From contig NZ_JAFKEC010000029.1 of assembly GCF_017848315.1 (NCBI RefSeq), forward strand, positions 1 to 60,796: a DNA stretch of 60,796 nucleotides. Reading direction: 5' to 3'. Source of the DNA: Pseudomonas palmensis (lineage in GTDB: Bacteria > Pseudomonadota > Gammaproteobacteria > Pseudomonadales > Pseudomonadaceae). Of the stretch, positions 28,208 to 38,225 are shown in pieces. Numbering within the stretch: position 1 is the first letter of the stretch; the number at the start of each line of letters is the position of its first letter. The notes beneath the pieces are model-generated. The model saw only the letters and a program-made list of their open reading frames with translations, was not told the origin of the DNA and ran no database searches. The translations under genes and the position numbers were made by a program.

Positions 28208-29812
28208 TCAGTGCACCGAAACCCGCCGCCCTGCCAGCCAGCTGCGCCCGTACAACACCGCAATGGCCACAAGCGCCAATGCCTGCGCGGCCAGCGAATA
28301 CGCATCGGCATGAATCCCCAGCCAGTCGAAGTCGAAGAACGGCACTGGCCGCGTACCGAACACCCCCGCCTCCTGCAACGCCTTCACCCCATGCCCGGCG
28401 AACACCACCGACAACGCGCACAGCAGCGCCGCGTTGATGCTGAAGAACAGCGACAGCGGCAGCTTCGCCGACCCGCGCAGAATCACCCACGCCAGCCCCA
28501 CCAGCAGCACCAGCGCCGTCGCCCCGCCGGCCAGCACCGCATCGTGCGCCGCAGGCCCGGCCTGCAGCCACAGGGTTTCGTAGAAAAGGATCACCTCGAA
28601 CAGTTCGCGGTAAACCGAAAAGAACGCCAGCACGGCAAAGCCGAAGCGGCCGCCGCCCCCCACCAGGCTGCTTTTGATGTAGTCCTGCCAGGCCGCCGCA
28701 TGGCGCCGGTCGTGCATCCACACCCCCAGCCACAGCACCATCACGCAGGCGAACAGGGCGGTGCAGCCCTCCAGCAGTTCACGCTGTGCGCCCCCCACGT
28801 CGATCACGTAGGCAGCCAGTGCCCAGGTGGCAAAGCCCGCCACCAGGGCCAGCGCCCACCCCACGTTGACGCTGCGCACTGCCGACTGCTGCCCGGTATT
28901 GCGCAGGAAGGCCAGAATCGCCGCCAGCACCAGGATTGCCTCCAGCCCCTCGCGCAGCAGAATCAGCAGGCCGGAGATGAAGCTCAGCGACCAGCTCAGG
29001 CCATCGCCACCCAGCAGCTTGGCCGATGCTTCGAGCTTGGCCTTGGCCGCCGCCAGGCGTTGCGTCACCTGCTCCACCGGCAAGCCGTCCTGCAACCCCT
29101 GGCGGTAGGCCATCAGGGCCTTTTCGGTGTTCTTGCGCAGGTTGGCATCGACGTTGTCCAAAGCGCTTTCCACCAGCTCGAAGCCCTCCAGGTACGCCGC
29201 CACCGACAGGTCGTAGGCCTGCTCGTGGTCGCCGGCACGATAGGCGGCCAGGCTCTGTTCGAGGGTGGTGGCGGTGTAGTCGATCAGTTGGCCAGGGCCG
29301 CGTTGCGCAGCTGGCGGCTTGGCGCGCTGGGCGCGAAAGGCGGCCGCCGCCTCGCCACCCTGGGTGTCACGCACCTGCGCCGGGGTGAGCTGCGCCAGCT
29401 CGGCCAGGCTGAAGCGCCGGTCGGCCTGCACAGCACCAGGCTCGGCGCTGAAGCCGGCAATGTAGCTGGCCACATCCCAGCGCTGGCGCTCGTCGAGCTG
29501 GTCGGCGAACGCCGGCATGTCGCTGCCCTCGATGCCCTGCTCCATCACCCGGTACAGCTCGGCCAGGCTCAGGGTGTCGAGCCGCGCCGCCTGGCGCAGA
29601 TCGCCCGGCGGTGGTTCCAGCCCCAACCCCGCCGGCCCATCGCCGGCGCCGCCGTCACCGTGGCACACCGAACAGTGTTGGGCGTACAGCGGTGCACCGC
29701 GGGCCGGGTCCGGGGTAATCAGCGGCGCTTGCGGCGCGGCACTGCTCAAGGCACTGCCCAGGGCCAGCAGCGGCCCTAGCAGCCAGGCGAACACACGGGG
29801 GCGGGGCATCAT
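28208..29812 (-). CDS. FTR1-family iron permease fused to an N-terminal cytochrome c domain
   Basis: A 534-residue protein: signal peptide (about 1-26), a cytochrome c domain (heme motif CSVCH at 47-51; probable axial Met at 99), a helical periplasmic linker (about 175-265), then an FTR1 permease with seven or so spans. The two iron-binding REXXE motifs are REGLE (287-291) and RELFE (402-406). It would take up iron in the inner membrane, with the heme domain possibly accepting electrons from Fe2+ oxidation. EfeO and EfeB partners are not nearby. ATG 29812 is chosen; ATG 29809 and an upstream TTG are alternatives. It is divergent from the LpoB operon. Confidence 0.9.
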   Translation of the reverse strand: MMPRPRVFAWLLGPLLALGSALSSAAPQAPLITPDPARGAPLYAQHCSVCHGDGGAGDGPAGLGLEPPPGDLRQAARLDTLSLAELYRVMEQGIEGSDMPAFADQLDERQRWDVASYIAGFSAEPGAVQADRRFSLAELAQLTPAQVRDTQGGEAAAAFRAQRAKPPAAQRGPGQLIDYTATTLEQSLAAYRAGDHEQAYDLSVAAYLEGFELVESALDNVDANLRKNTEKALMAYRQGLQDGLPVEQVTQRLAAAKAKLEASAKLLGGDGLSWSLSFISGLLILLREGLEAILVLAAILAFLRNTGQQSAVRSVNVGWALALVAGFATWALAAYVIDVGGAQRELLEGCTALFACVMVLWLGVWMHDRRHAAAWQDYIKSSLVGGGGRFGFAVLAFFSVYRELFEVILFYETLWLQAGPAAHDAVLAGGATALVLLVGLAWVILRGSAKLPLSLFFSINAALLCALSVVFAGHGVKALQEAGVFGTRPVPFFDFDWLGIHADAYSLAAQALALVAIAVLYGRSWLAGRRVSVH

Positions 29813-30160
29813 GGGAGCCAATCTCGAACAGGAATGAGGAGGATTGCATTGTTCACTTCCACTTGCGCCGGCTCAAGCACCACCCGGAAGTTTCATGAAA
29901 AATTTTGAAACAAGTTTATCTCCTACCCCGGGAATCGACTTATTCCTACACCACACGGGAAATGTGACTACTGGCACATCCAAGAAAAAATGAAGCACAA
30001 GGCCATTAATTAGCCAGTCATTGCGTCTATAATGCCGCGCCTTTCGTTATAGCGAATGGAAATACAGGCTCCTCTGCTAAGAGGATTTGGAACTAGCGTC
30101 CAAAGGGATCACCGCCACTCGCCGGCGCCTAACGTCACTTTTTCAGGGAAGAGATTCAAG
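29813..30160. other. Divergent intergenic region, iron permease / LpoB operon
   Basis: 348 bases without a gene. It holds an inverted repeat, GTTTCA / TGAAAC (29890-29895 and 29906-29911), with the palindrome TTTCATGAAA inside its left part; the sigma-70-type promoter of the lipoprotein operon (30006-30033); and a leader of about 120 bases with a small hairpin CCTCT-GCTA-AGAGG (30071-30084). I could not find a convincing Fur box for the iron permease. Confidence 0.6.
30006..30033 (+). promoter_or_regulatory. Promoter of the COG3014-ycfL-lpoB operon
   Basis: A perfect -10 TATAAT (30028-30033) lies 16 bases after TTAATT (30006-30011). The predicted transcript starts near 30040 and has a leader of about 120 bases. 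Confidence 0.6.
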
Positions 30161-31552
30161 ATGGCCTCCCGTGTCCTCACCGTCGCCACGCTGTGCGCGA
30201 TCGTCCAACTGACGGGCTGCGCAGCGTTTCGCAGCTACGACAGCGAACTCCAGGAAACCAACCAGCAGCTGGCCAGCGGCAACGTCGACGCGGCCCTGGC
30301 CCTGCTGGAAAAGAACAACAAGGGTGAGGACAAGGACCTTCTCTACTACTTCGAGAAAGGCGAACTGCTGCGCTCCAAGGGCGACCTGAGCGGCAGCCAG
30401 GATGCCTGGCGCGAAGCCGATAGCGTGGTGTTCAAGTGGGAAGAGTCGGTGAAGCTGGACACCGCCAAGTACCTGAGCCAGTTCGGCAGCTACCTGGTCA
30501 ACGACAAGGTGCGCCGCTACGAAGGCTACGACTACGAAAAAGTCATGCTGACCACCCAGATGGCCCTGAACCTGCTGGCGCAGAATGATTTCGACGGTGC
30601 CCGCACCGAAATCAAGAAAACCCACGAACGTGAGGCCGTGATCGCCGAGCTGCGCGACAAGGAATACCTCAAGCGCGAAGAAGAGGCCGAGAAGGAAGGC
30701 GTCAAGACCGAGTACAAGGACCTGCAGGGCTACCCGGTGGCCGCCCTGGACGCGCCTGAAGTGGTCGGCCTGAAGAACAGCTACCAGAGTGCGTTCAGCC
30801 ACTACCTGTCCGGCTACGTATACGAAGCACTGGGCGAAAAAGGCCTGGCTGCACCGGGCTACCGCAAGGCGGCCGAACTGCGCCCGAACACCGCGCTGCT
30901 CGAGCGTGCGCTGCTCGACCTCGACAAGCCTGCCGCCAAGGGCGCCGACAGCGACGTGCTGATCGTGGTGCAGAGCGGCCTGGCGCCGGCCCGCGACTCG
31001 GTGCGCATCCCCCTGCCCCTGCCAATCAGCGGCAATCTGGTGATCACCCCGCTGTCGTTCCCGATCATCAAGGAAGACACCTCCACCGCGCACTTCAGCG
31101 AGATCTACCTGAACGACAAGACCCTCTCGCTGACCGCGCTCAACAGCACAACCGCCATGTCGCGCCGCGCGCTGCGTGACGACATGCCAGGCATCATCCT
31201 GCGCACCAGCGTGCGCGCCATCACCCGTGGCGTGGCGCAAAAGCAGCTCAACGACGTCAACCCGCTGGCTGGTCTGGCCGTGGGCATCGCCTCGGCCGTC
31301 ACCGAAGGCGCCGACACCCGCACCTGGCGCACCCTGCCGGACGACACCCTGGTTGCCCGCGTGCGCCTGGCCCAGGGCGAGCACCAGCTGAGCCTGCCGT
31401 CGAATCTGGGCGGCAGCAAGATCGCCGTGAAGATCGATCGCCCCTATCAGGTCGTGGCCCTGCGCGTCGTGGGCAACCGCGTCTACGCCGGTGGCCCGGC
31501 CCTGCAAGTCACCCAGCCTGCGCCGGCCGCCGCCGTCGCCAGCCTCAAGTAA
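30161..31552 (+). CDS. COG3014 family TPR-like lipoprotein
   Basis: A 463-residue outer- or inner-membrane lipoprotein: signal peptide with lipobox LTGC (modified Cys at 20), helical repeats over about 30-280 that resemble tetratricopeptide repeats, and a C-terminal beta-rich domain. It is the first gene of a four-gene operon with YcfL-like, LpoB and LpoB/CsgG-like genes, which suggests a shared envelope complex. COG3014 has no established function. The upstream in-frame extension is not homologous; ATG 30161 gives the normal lipoprotein start MASRVLTVATLCAIVQLTGC. Confidence 0.82.
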   Translation: MASRVLTVATLCAIVQLTGCAAFRSYDSELQETNQQLASGNVDAALALLEKNNKGEDKDLLYYFEKGELLRSKGDLSGSQDAWREADSVVFKWEESVKLDTAKYLSQFGSYLVNDKVRRYEGYDYEKVMLTTQMALNLLAQNDFDGARTEIKKTHEREAVIAELRDKEYLKREEEAEKEGVKTEYKDLQGYPVAALDAPEVVGLKNSYQSAFSHYLSGYVYEALGEKGLAAPGYRKAAELRPNTALLERALLDLDKPAAKGADSDVLIVVQSGLAPARDSVRIPLPLPISGNLVITPLSFPIIKEDTSTAHFSEIYLNDKTLSLTALNSTTAMSRRALRDDMPGIILRTSVRAITRGVAQKQLNDVNPLAGLAVGIASAVTEGADTRTWRTLPDDTLVARVRLAQGEHQLSLPSNLGGSKIAVKIDRPYQVVALRVVGNRVYAGGPALQVTQPAPAAAVASLK

Positions 31553-31566
31553 GCCAAGGAATCGCC

Positions 31567-31941
31567 ATGCGCCTCAAGCTTCTCGCCGCGCTCGCCACCG
31601 CCACCCTGCTGGCCGGCTGCGCCACCCCACCACCGCCCGCACCGGGCAGCGCCGCCAGCAAGGTGGTCGTGATGGGCAAACTGAGCAACATCGATATCGG
31701 CCCGATGCGGGTTGCCCGCGAAAACGGCTTCATGACCGTCAAGGTCTCGCTGACCAACACCAGCCGCAGCAACAAGACGATGTTCTATCGCTTTGCCTGG
31801 CTGGGCAACGACGGCTTCCCGGTCGCCAGCGAAGAAAGCTGGAAGACCCTGAGCCTGTACGGCTCGCAGTCCACCGTACTGCCAGCGATTGCCCCGGTCC
31901 CCCAGGCCACTGACTTCCGCATTGAAGTCCAGGCCCAGTAA
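31567..31941 (+). CDS. YcfL-family lipoprotein (DUF1425)
   Basis: A 124-residue lipoprotein with lipobox LAGC (Cys at 18) and one DUF1425 domain: SNIDIGPMRVARENGFMTVK, then SNKTMFYRFAWLGNDGFPV and ESWKTLSLYG, an immunoglobulin-like beta fold. In E. coli ycfL lies just before lpoB, so its place second in this operon supports both calls. It starts 14 bases after the COG3014 gene. It may be a periplasmic scaffold for the peptidoglycan-synthase activator, but this is untested. Confidence 0.85.
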   Translation: MRLKLLAALATATLLAGCATPPPPAPGSAASKVVVMGKLSNIDIGPMRVARENGFMTVKVSLTNTSRSNKTMFYRFAWLGNDGFPVASEESWKTLSLYGSQSTVLPAIAPVPQATDFRIEVQAQ

Positions 31942-31967
31942 TTTTCAATTTTCAGGAGATGCTCAAC

Positions 31968-32558
31968 ATGATGTTCGCTCGTTTTTCCCTGCTGGCCGTA
32001 GTGGTCGCGCTGGCCAGCGGCTGCGCCAACAACTCCCCTGTACTGGGCGGCAAGAACATTGGCTACGGCGACAGCAAGGCCGTTGAACTGGTCACCAACG
32101 AGTTCGGTTCCACCGACCTGCAGATGATCGCCGAAAGCATGACCCGCTCGCTGGCCCAGTCCGGCATCCTGCAGGGCCGTCCGGTGGTTCAGGTCTACGA
32201 CGTGAAGAACAAGACCAGCGAGTACATCGATACCCGCGAGATCACCACCTCGATCAAGACCCAGCTGATGAAGACCGGCACCGCCCGCTTCGCCAGCGAC
32301 AACAACCAGATGCAGAGCCAGGTCGACCAGCTCAAGCTGCAGAACCAGAGCGGCCTGTACAAGAAGAACACCGTGGCCAAGACCGGCAACATGATCGCTG
32401 CCAAATACCGCCTGGAAGGGTCGATCAGCTCGATCGTCAAGCGCAGCAGCGACTACAAGGACGTGTTCTACAAGTTCAGCCTGCAGCTGATCGACGTGGA
32501 AAGCGGCCTGGCCGAGTGGATGGACGAAAAAGAAATCCGCAAGACCACGGAGCGCTAA
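31968..32558 (+). CDS. lpoB: Penicillin-binding protein activator LpoB-like lipoprotein
   Basis: A 196-residue outer-membrane lipoprotein with lipobox ASGC (Cys at 19) and the LpoB/CsgG-like alpha-beta fold: YGDSKAVELVTNEFGSTDLQ, then GRPVVQVYDVKNKTSEYIDT and AAKYRLEGSISSIVKRSSDY. E. coli LpoB reaches through the peptidoglycan to stimulate PBP1b. Pseudomonas PBP1b is known to use LpoP instead, so the target here is unclear. Three starts are possible (31959, 31968, 31971); 31968 is best spaced from AGGAG. It lies 26 bases after the YcfL gene. Confidence 0.85.
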   Translation: MMFARFSLLAVVVALASGCANNSPVLGGKNIGYGDSKAVELVTNEFGSTDLQMIAESMTRSLAQSGILQGRPVVQVYDVKNKTSEYIDTREITTSIKTQLMKTGTARFASDNNQMQSQVDQLKLQNQSGLYKKNTVAKTGNMIAAKYRLEGSISSIVKRSSDYKDVFYKFSLQLIDVESGLAEWMDEKEIRKTTER

Positions 32559-32561
32559 GCA

Positions 32562-33302
32562 ATGCGTGCATGGATGGGCATCATCGGCCTGGCTTGCGCG
32601 TTCGGCGTGCAAGCGGCCCCCAAGGTAGCGGTCACCGACCTGGCTTATCAGGAGCGCGTGGAGCAGTACATCCACATGGTCTCGGCGAGCAGCAACTCGA
32701 ATGCGAGCATGTACCACGCCAACGCGTCGTCCAGCTACAGCGAGTTCGAAAGCAGCCAGAGCTACATCGAGCAGACCGAGCTGCGCAAGTTCAGCGGTGA
32801 CATCAAGGGCGAGATCCTCAAGTCCGGCATGTTCCAGCTGGTGCAGGGCACGCCGTACACGGCCAAGGCCAAGCAGGACGTGTATGACGTGATCGCGCGG
32901 ATCAAGGCGGGCAACTACAAGGGCGCCGACTACGTACTGTTCGGCACCCTGTCGGATATCGACTTCCAGCGCGATATCACCTCGATCGACAACACCAACA
33001 GCTACTCGGCGATCCTGGGCCTGACCCTGGTGGCCGATTTCAGCCTGATCAACACCCGTACCTACGAGATCACCTCGGCGTTCACCGCCATGGGTGAAGG
33101 CCAAGACACCAAGCTGGTGAACAGCCAGGACGTGCGGGTCAGCCTGAACCGTCCGCGGGTGGTGCGTGAAGTGTCCAAGGAACTGGGCATGGATGTGGCC
33201 AGACAGCTCAAGGAGCAGCTGGTGGGTGTGATGCCGGATCAGGAACGTGCGCCGATGCGCAACAACCTGCCGCCGGATGAGCCGGCGCAGATCTTGCGCT
33301 GA
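32562..33302 (+). CDS. LpoB/CsgG-like secreted protein
   Basis: A 246-residue protein with a cleavable signal peptide (about 1-18, ending VQA) and no lipobox. After KVAVTDLAYQERVEQYIHMV, a CsgG/LpoB-like start, comes a Ser/Asn-rich stretch (about 41-70) and then a core with GADYVLFGTLSDIDFQRD, the CsgG-type central strand. It closes the operon two bases after lpoB and is followed by a strong terminator. It may assemble with LpoB, or be a soluble periplasmic partner; no experimental function is known to me. Confidence 0.72.
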   Translation: MRAWMGIIGLACAFGVQAAPKVAVTDLAYQERVEQYIHMVSASSNSNASMYHANASSSYSEFESSQSYIEQTELRKFSGDIKGEILKSGMFQLVQGTPYTAKAKQDVYDVIARIKAGNYKGADYVLFGTLSDIDFQRDITSIDNTNSYSAILGLTLVADFSLINTRTYEITSAFTAMGEGQDTKLVNSQDVRVSLNRPRVVREVSKELGMDVARQLKEQLVGVMPDQERAPMRNNLPPDEPAQILR

Positions 33303-33310
33303 GCATGCAA

Positions 33311-33336
33311 AAGGCGACCTTCGGGTCGCCTTTTTT
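33311..33336 (+). terminator. Intrinsic terminator of the LpoB operon
   Basis: Stem AAGGCGACC / GGTCGCCTT (33311-33319 and 33324-33332) with a TTCG tetraloop followed by a run of six thymines, eight bases after the last stop codon. Confidence 0.93.
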
Positions 33337-33350
33337 ATTGGGTGTCTGTG

Positions 33351-33383
33351 CTGGCCTCTTCGCCGGCAACGCCGGCTCCCACA
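33351..33383. repeat. Single REP-type palindrome
   Basis: CTGGCCTCTTCGCCGGCAAC followed by GCCGGCTCCCACA, a P. putida type REP unit between the lpoB operon and the convergent lysE-type gene. Confidence 0.75.
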
Positions 33384-33425
33384 AGAACAGTGGTGACCCG
33401 CGATGGACGGCGCAGCCTTCCGGTC

Positions 33426-34061
33426 TTAGACCGGCGCCCGGCGAATGGTCGCCAGCAATGTCGCCGCACCCAGGAACAACCCGGCAAACGTGCGGTTCAT
33501 GCGCCGCTGCTGCCGGGGTGTGCGCAACAGGCGCAGCACCCGCGCCGCCAACCCGGTATAACCCGCCATCACCAGCAGGTCCACCGCCACCATGGTGCCG
33601 GCGATCGTCAGGTACTGCGGCAGCAGCTCGGCATGCGGATTGATGAACTGAGGCAGCACCGCAAGCATGAAGATCAGCGCCTTGGGGTTGCTGACGTTGA
33701 CCAGAAAACCACGGAACACCAGGCTCAGCGGCTTGCCGATGGGGCGTACCGTCGAGTCGTCGGCCAGGTCTGCCGGCAGCGCTCGCCACTGTTTCACGGC
33801 CAGGTAGATCAGGTAGGCAACGCCAAACCATTTGATGACCTGGAACGCGGTAGCCGAGGCAGCGAGTACCGCGCCCACGCCGGCGGCAATGATCGCGATC
33901 TGCATCACCAGCCCCAGCTGCAGGCCCAGCGCGTTCCAGTAGCCGCGCCAGAAGCCGTACTGCAGACCGCAGGACATGGACGCAATGGCCCCAGCCCCCG
34001 GCGAAAGACTGATTACCCAACAGGCAGCAAAAAAAGCCAACCACGTTTCCAGCGACATCAC
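33426..34061 (-). CDS. LysE/RhtB family amino-acid exporter
   Basis: Inner-membrane exporter of 211 residues with about six spans. The N-terminal SPGAGAIASMSCGLQYGFWRG block and the FRGFLVNVSNPKALIFMLAV block are the LysE family signatures. Substrates of the family are amino acids such as lysine, homoserine lactone and threonine; this copy's substrate cannot be told. Start at ATG 34061. It converges on the LpoB operon. Confidence 0.9.
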   Translation of the reverse strand: MMSLETWLAFFAACWVISLSPGAGAIASMSCGLQYGFWRGYWNALGLQLGLVMQIAIIAAGVGAVLAASATAFQVIKWFGVAYLIYLAVKQWRALPADLADDSTVRPIGKPLSLVFRGFLVNVSNPKALIFMLAVLPQFINPHAELLPQYLTIAGTMVAVDLLVMAGYTGLAARVLRLLRTPRQQRRMNRTFAGLFLGAATLLATIRRAPV

Positions 34062-34143
34062 ACACCTCGGCCCGGACCCTTGTTCAAGGGTTCCACGCTA
34101 ATGCGCCGCTGAAAAAATCACCACATTTTTTTGCAGCCGGTGT

Positions 34144-34730
34144 TCAGGCCCCGGGTTTCGGGCTTTCGCTTACCACGGCCAGGCCGTCCGAACCGCGCCA
34201 GCGGCGCACGCTCTTCTGGAAGAACTGGCTGTTGGGCACCTGCACCAGTGCGCCGCCCGCCTCGGGCAGTTCGACCAGGGTGGTGAACAGCAGGTTGATC
34301 GCGGTCACGCGGCCCTTGACCCCCGGCTTGTCGAGGGTCTCGACCAGCTCGACCACGTCGCCGATGCGAAACGGCCCCACGGTGAAGATCAGCACCGCGC
34401 AGAGCAGGTTGGACAGCACGCTCCACATCGCGAAGAAGGCCACCGCCGCCACCGCGACAAAGCCCGACAGGGCCGTCCACAGCACCGTGGCCGAAACACC
34501 CAGGCGCTCCAGCACGAAGATCAGCGCGCTGCCCATGATCAGCCAGCGCAAGCCGCCGCGCAGCGGCACCATCAGCTCCGGCGGCAACGGGTAACGCTCG
34601 CTCAGGCGAGTCAGGCAGCGCGCCACCAGGCGTTGCAGCAGGTACGCCGCGACCAGGATCAGCAGTATCTGCAGGCCCATCCAGAAGGGACCGATCCACT
34701 CGACCGGCAGCAATCCCTGCATCGACTCCA

Positions 34731-34731
<1 letters not shown>
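34144..34731 (-). CDS. Small mechanosensitive ion channel (MscS family)
   Basis: Inner-membrane channel of 195 residues. After hydrophobic segments near 12-35 and 55-75 comes the pore helix (GFVAVAAVAFFAMWSVLSNL, Gly/Ala-rich) and the MscS beta domain with FRIGDVVELVETLDKPGVKG and LVQVPNSQFFQKSVRRW. It is short for the family, with no large C-terminal domain. Its start overlaps the stop of the downstream-facing ABC-F gene by one base (TGATG), so the two are co-transcribed. Function is release of solutes under osmotic shock. Confidence 0.88.
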
Positions 34732-36641
<1,910 letters not shown>

Positions 36642-36691
36642 AATGGCCGCGGAGTCTACCAGCTTCGATGGCAACTGGCGCGAGTAGGACC

Positions 36692-37168
36692 ATGCACACC
36701 GACCTGTGGAATTTCGCTCTGCACCTGTACGCCCGGCCGGGCGTGGAGGCTGCCTGCCTGGCCTTGCAGGACGAAGGGGCCGATGTGTGCCTTCTGCTGT
36801 GCGGGGCGTGGCTTGAAGCCCGCAGGGCCGGGGTGACCCCCGAGCGCGTACAGCACCTGCAACAGCTGGCCGCTGCCTGGCAGCAGCATGTGGTGACACC
36901 GCTGCGTCAACTGCGCCGCCAATGGCGTGCAGACGCGCAGCACGACCCGCAGCTGGCGCACTTGCGCGGGCAGGTCAAGGCACTGGAACTGGAGGCGGAG
37001 CGAACATTGCTGGCGCGCCTGCAACAGGCTAGCGAAGGCTGGATGAATCAGGGTGTGGCAGGTGACTGGCTGGCCGTGCTGGCCCCCCAGGGCACCCGGC
37101 ACCACGACGCGCTGCAGGTGCTGCGCGTCGTGGCGGTGGCGGATCAGGAAGCAGTCGAGGGCGACTGA
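36692..37168 (+). CDS. TIGR02444 family protein
   Basis: A 158-residue helical cytosolic protein of the uncharacterised TIGR02444 group (MHTDLWNFALHLYARPGVEA start; CLLLCGAWLEARRAGVTPER). No catalytic motif was recognised. ATG 36692 is chosen because the group begins there. It is divergent from the ABC-F gene and its last 25 bases overlap the convergent end of algP. Confidence 0.85.
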   Translation: MHTDLWNFALHLYARPGVEAACLALQDEGADVCLLLCGAWLEARRAGVTPERVQHLQQLAAAWQQHVVTPLRQLRRQWRADAQHDPQLAHLRGQVKALELEAERTLLARLQQASEGWMNQGVAGDWLAVLAPQGTRHHDALQVLRVVAVADQEAVEGD

Positions 37169-37998
37169 GTCACTGGGGTCGTCACGGGTGCAGCGGCAGG
37201 CGAAGCAGCAGGTGCGGCTGTGGTGGCCGCAGCAGGTGCCGAAGTCGCCGGTTTGGCAGCAGCGGGTTTGGCGGCCGGCTTGGCGGGTGCGCGGGTAGCG
37301 GCGGGCTTGGCGGGGGCCTTGGCAGCAGCAGGCTTGGCAGCTGGCTTGGCCGGAGCCTTGGCAGCGGCAGGTTTGGCAGCTGGCTTGGCGGGGGCCTTGG
37401 CGGCTGCGGGTTTGGCAGCAGACCTTGCCGGAGCCTTGGCAGCTGCAGGTTTGGCAGCTGGCTTGGCAGCGGCTGGCTTGGCCGCGGCAGTTTTGGCCGC
37501 TGGCTTGGCGGCGGCTTTGGTAGCGGCTGGCTTGGCTGCAGCCTTGCGGGCCGGGGCCTTGGTGGCCGACTTGGCCGCTACCGGAGCAGCCTTGGCCGAA
37601 CGCGAGGTCAGGGCCTTGGACGCTGCTTCCTGCACCTTGCCGACGCCTTGGGCGAGCTTCAGGCTTTCCTGCGCATCACGCTTGAGCTGCACGATGTACA
37701 GGCGGGTTTGCGACTGGCGATCCTTGAGCGAATCGAGCAGGGTTTCCAGTTCGCCTACGGCGCCCTTGGCCTTGTTCTGCGCCTTGTTCTTGCCGGCGAC
37801 CGCAGCGTCCTGAAGTTTGAGACGCGACTTGTGAAGTTTTTCCTGCGCCTTGCCCCGTTGTTTTTCCAACTTGGCCAACAGTTTTTCAGCATCAGCCAGT
37901 GCTTGCGAGCAGGCACTTTCCAGATGCTCGAGCAAACTGCCCGAGAGTTGATGTAGCAGGTGTAATGGCGTACTGACTGGCTTCTTACTGGCCGACAT
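37144..37998 (-). CDS. algP: AlgP-type histone H1-like protein
   Basis: A 284-residue protein. Residues 1-130 are a charged helical domain (LLHQLSGSLLEHLESACSQA onward). Residues 135-250 are a Lys/Ala/Pro-rich tail like the eukaryotic H1 tail, with four near-exact 13-residue units KPAAAKAPAKPAA (183-234) plus partial copies. AlgP in P. aeruginosa influences algD expression and probably compacts DNA. The final 30 residues are Pro/Thr/Ala-rich without lysine. The repetitive DNA (37297-37452) could change length by slippage. The end overlaps the TIGR02444 gene by 25 bases. Confidence 0.92.
   Translation of the reverse strand: MSASKKPVSTPLHLLHQLSGSLLEHLESACSQALADAEKLLAKLEKQRGKAQEKLHKSRLKLQDAAVAGKNKAQNKAKGAVGELETLLDSLKDRQSQTRLYIVQLKRDAQESLKLAQGVGKVQEAASKALTSRSAKAAPVAAKSATKAPARKAAAKPAATKAAAKPAAKTAAAKPAAAKPAAKPAAAKAPARSAAKPAAAKAPAKPAAKPAAAKAPAKPAAKPAAAKAPAKPAATRAPAKPAAKPAAAKPATSAPAAATTAAPAASPAAAPVTTPVTQSPSTAS
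37297..37452 (-). repeat. Minisatellite inside algP (39-base units)
   Basis: Four consecutive 39-base units encoding KPAAAKAPA-KPAA variants (the first reads RSAA instead of KPAA at its end), followed by a shorter degenerate copy. Codon use differs slightly between units, so the array is not a very recent expansion. Confidence 0.8.
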
Positions 37999-38225
37999 GG
38001 CTTACCTCCTGGCTGACGAGAATGCGGCTCATACTAGACCTTCTGCTGCTACCGCCGCTAGGGCATGTTGACAGTAAGTAGGACGCCGCGTTGCATGCCT
38101 GGGCAAAGTTGTTATGGCTGCAGCTGCGCACAAGTGTAGATGCTGTTAAAAAGGCTGTCGGAATTTGCTCTATGCAAAGATTCATCCGGCCCTCACCATG
38201 CACTCAAACCACCTGGAGTGAGCCT

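Noticed and set aside
29813..29860. Possible Fur box before the FTR1 permease
   Set aside because: The AATG...CATT-like bases around 29836-29856 match the consensus poorly and are not palindromic.
37220..37813. Alanine/leucine/glycine-rich plus-strand frame opposite algP
   Set aside because: Mirror image of the Lys/Ala/Pro repeats; the minus-strand frame is the known AlgP.
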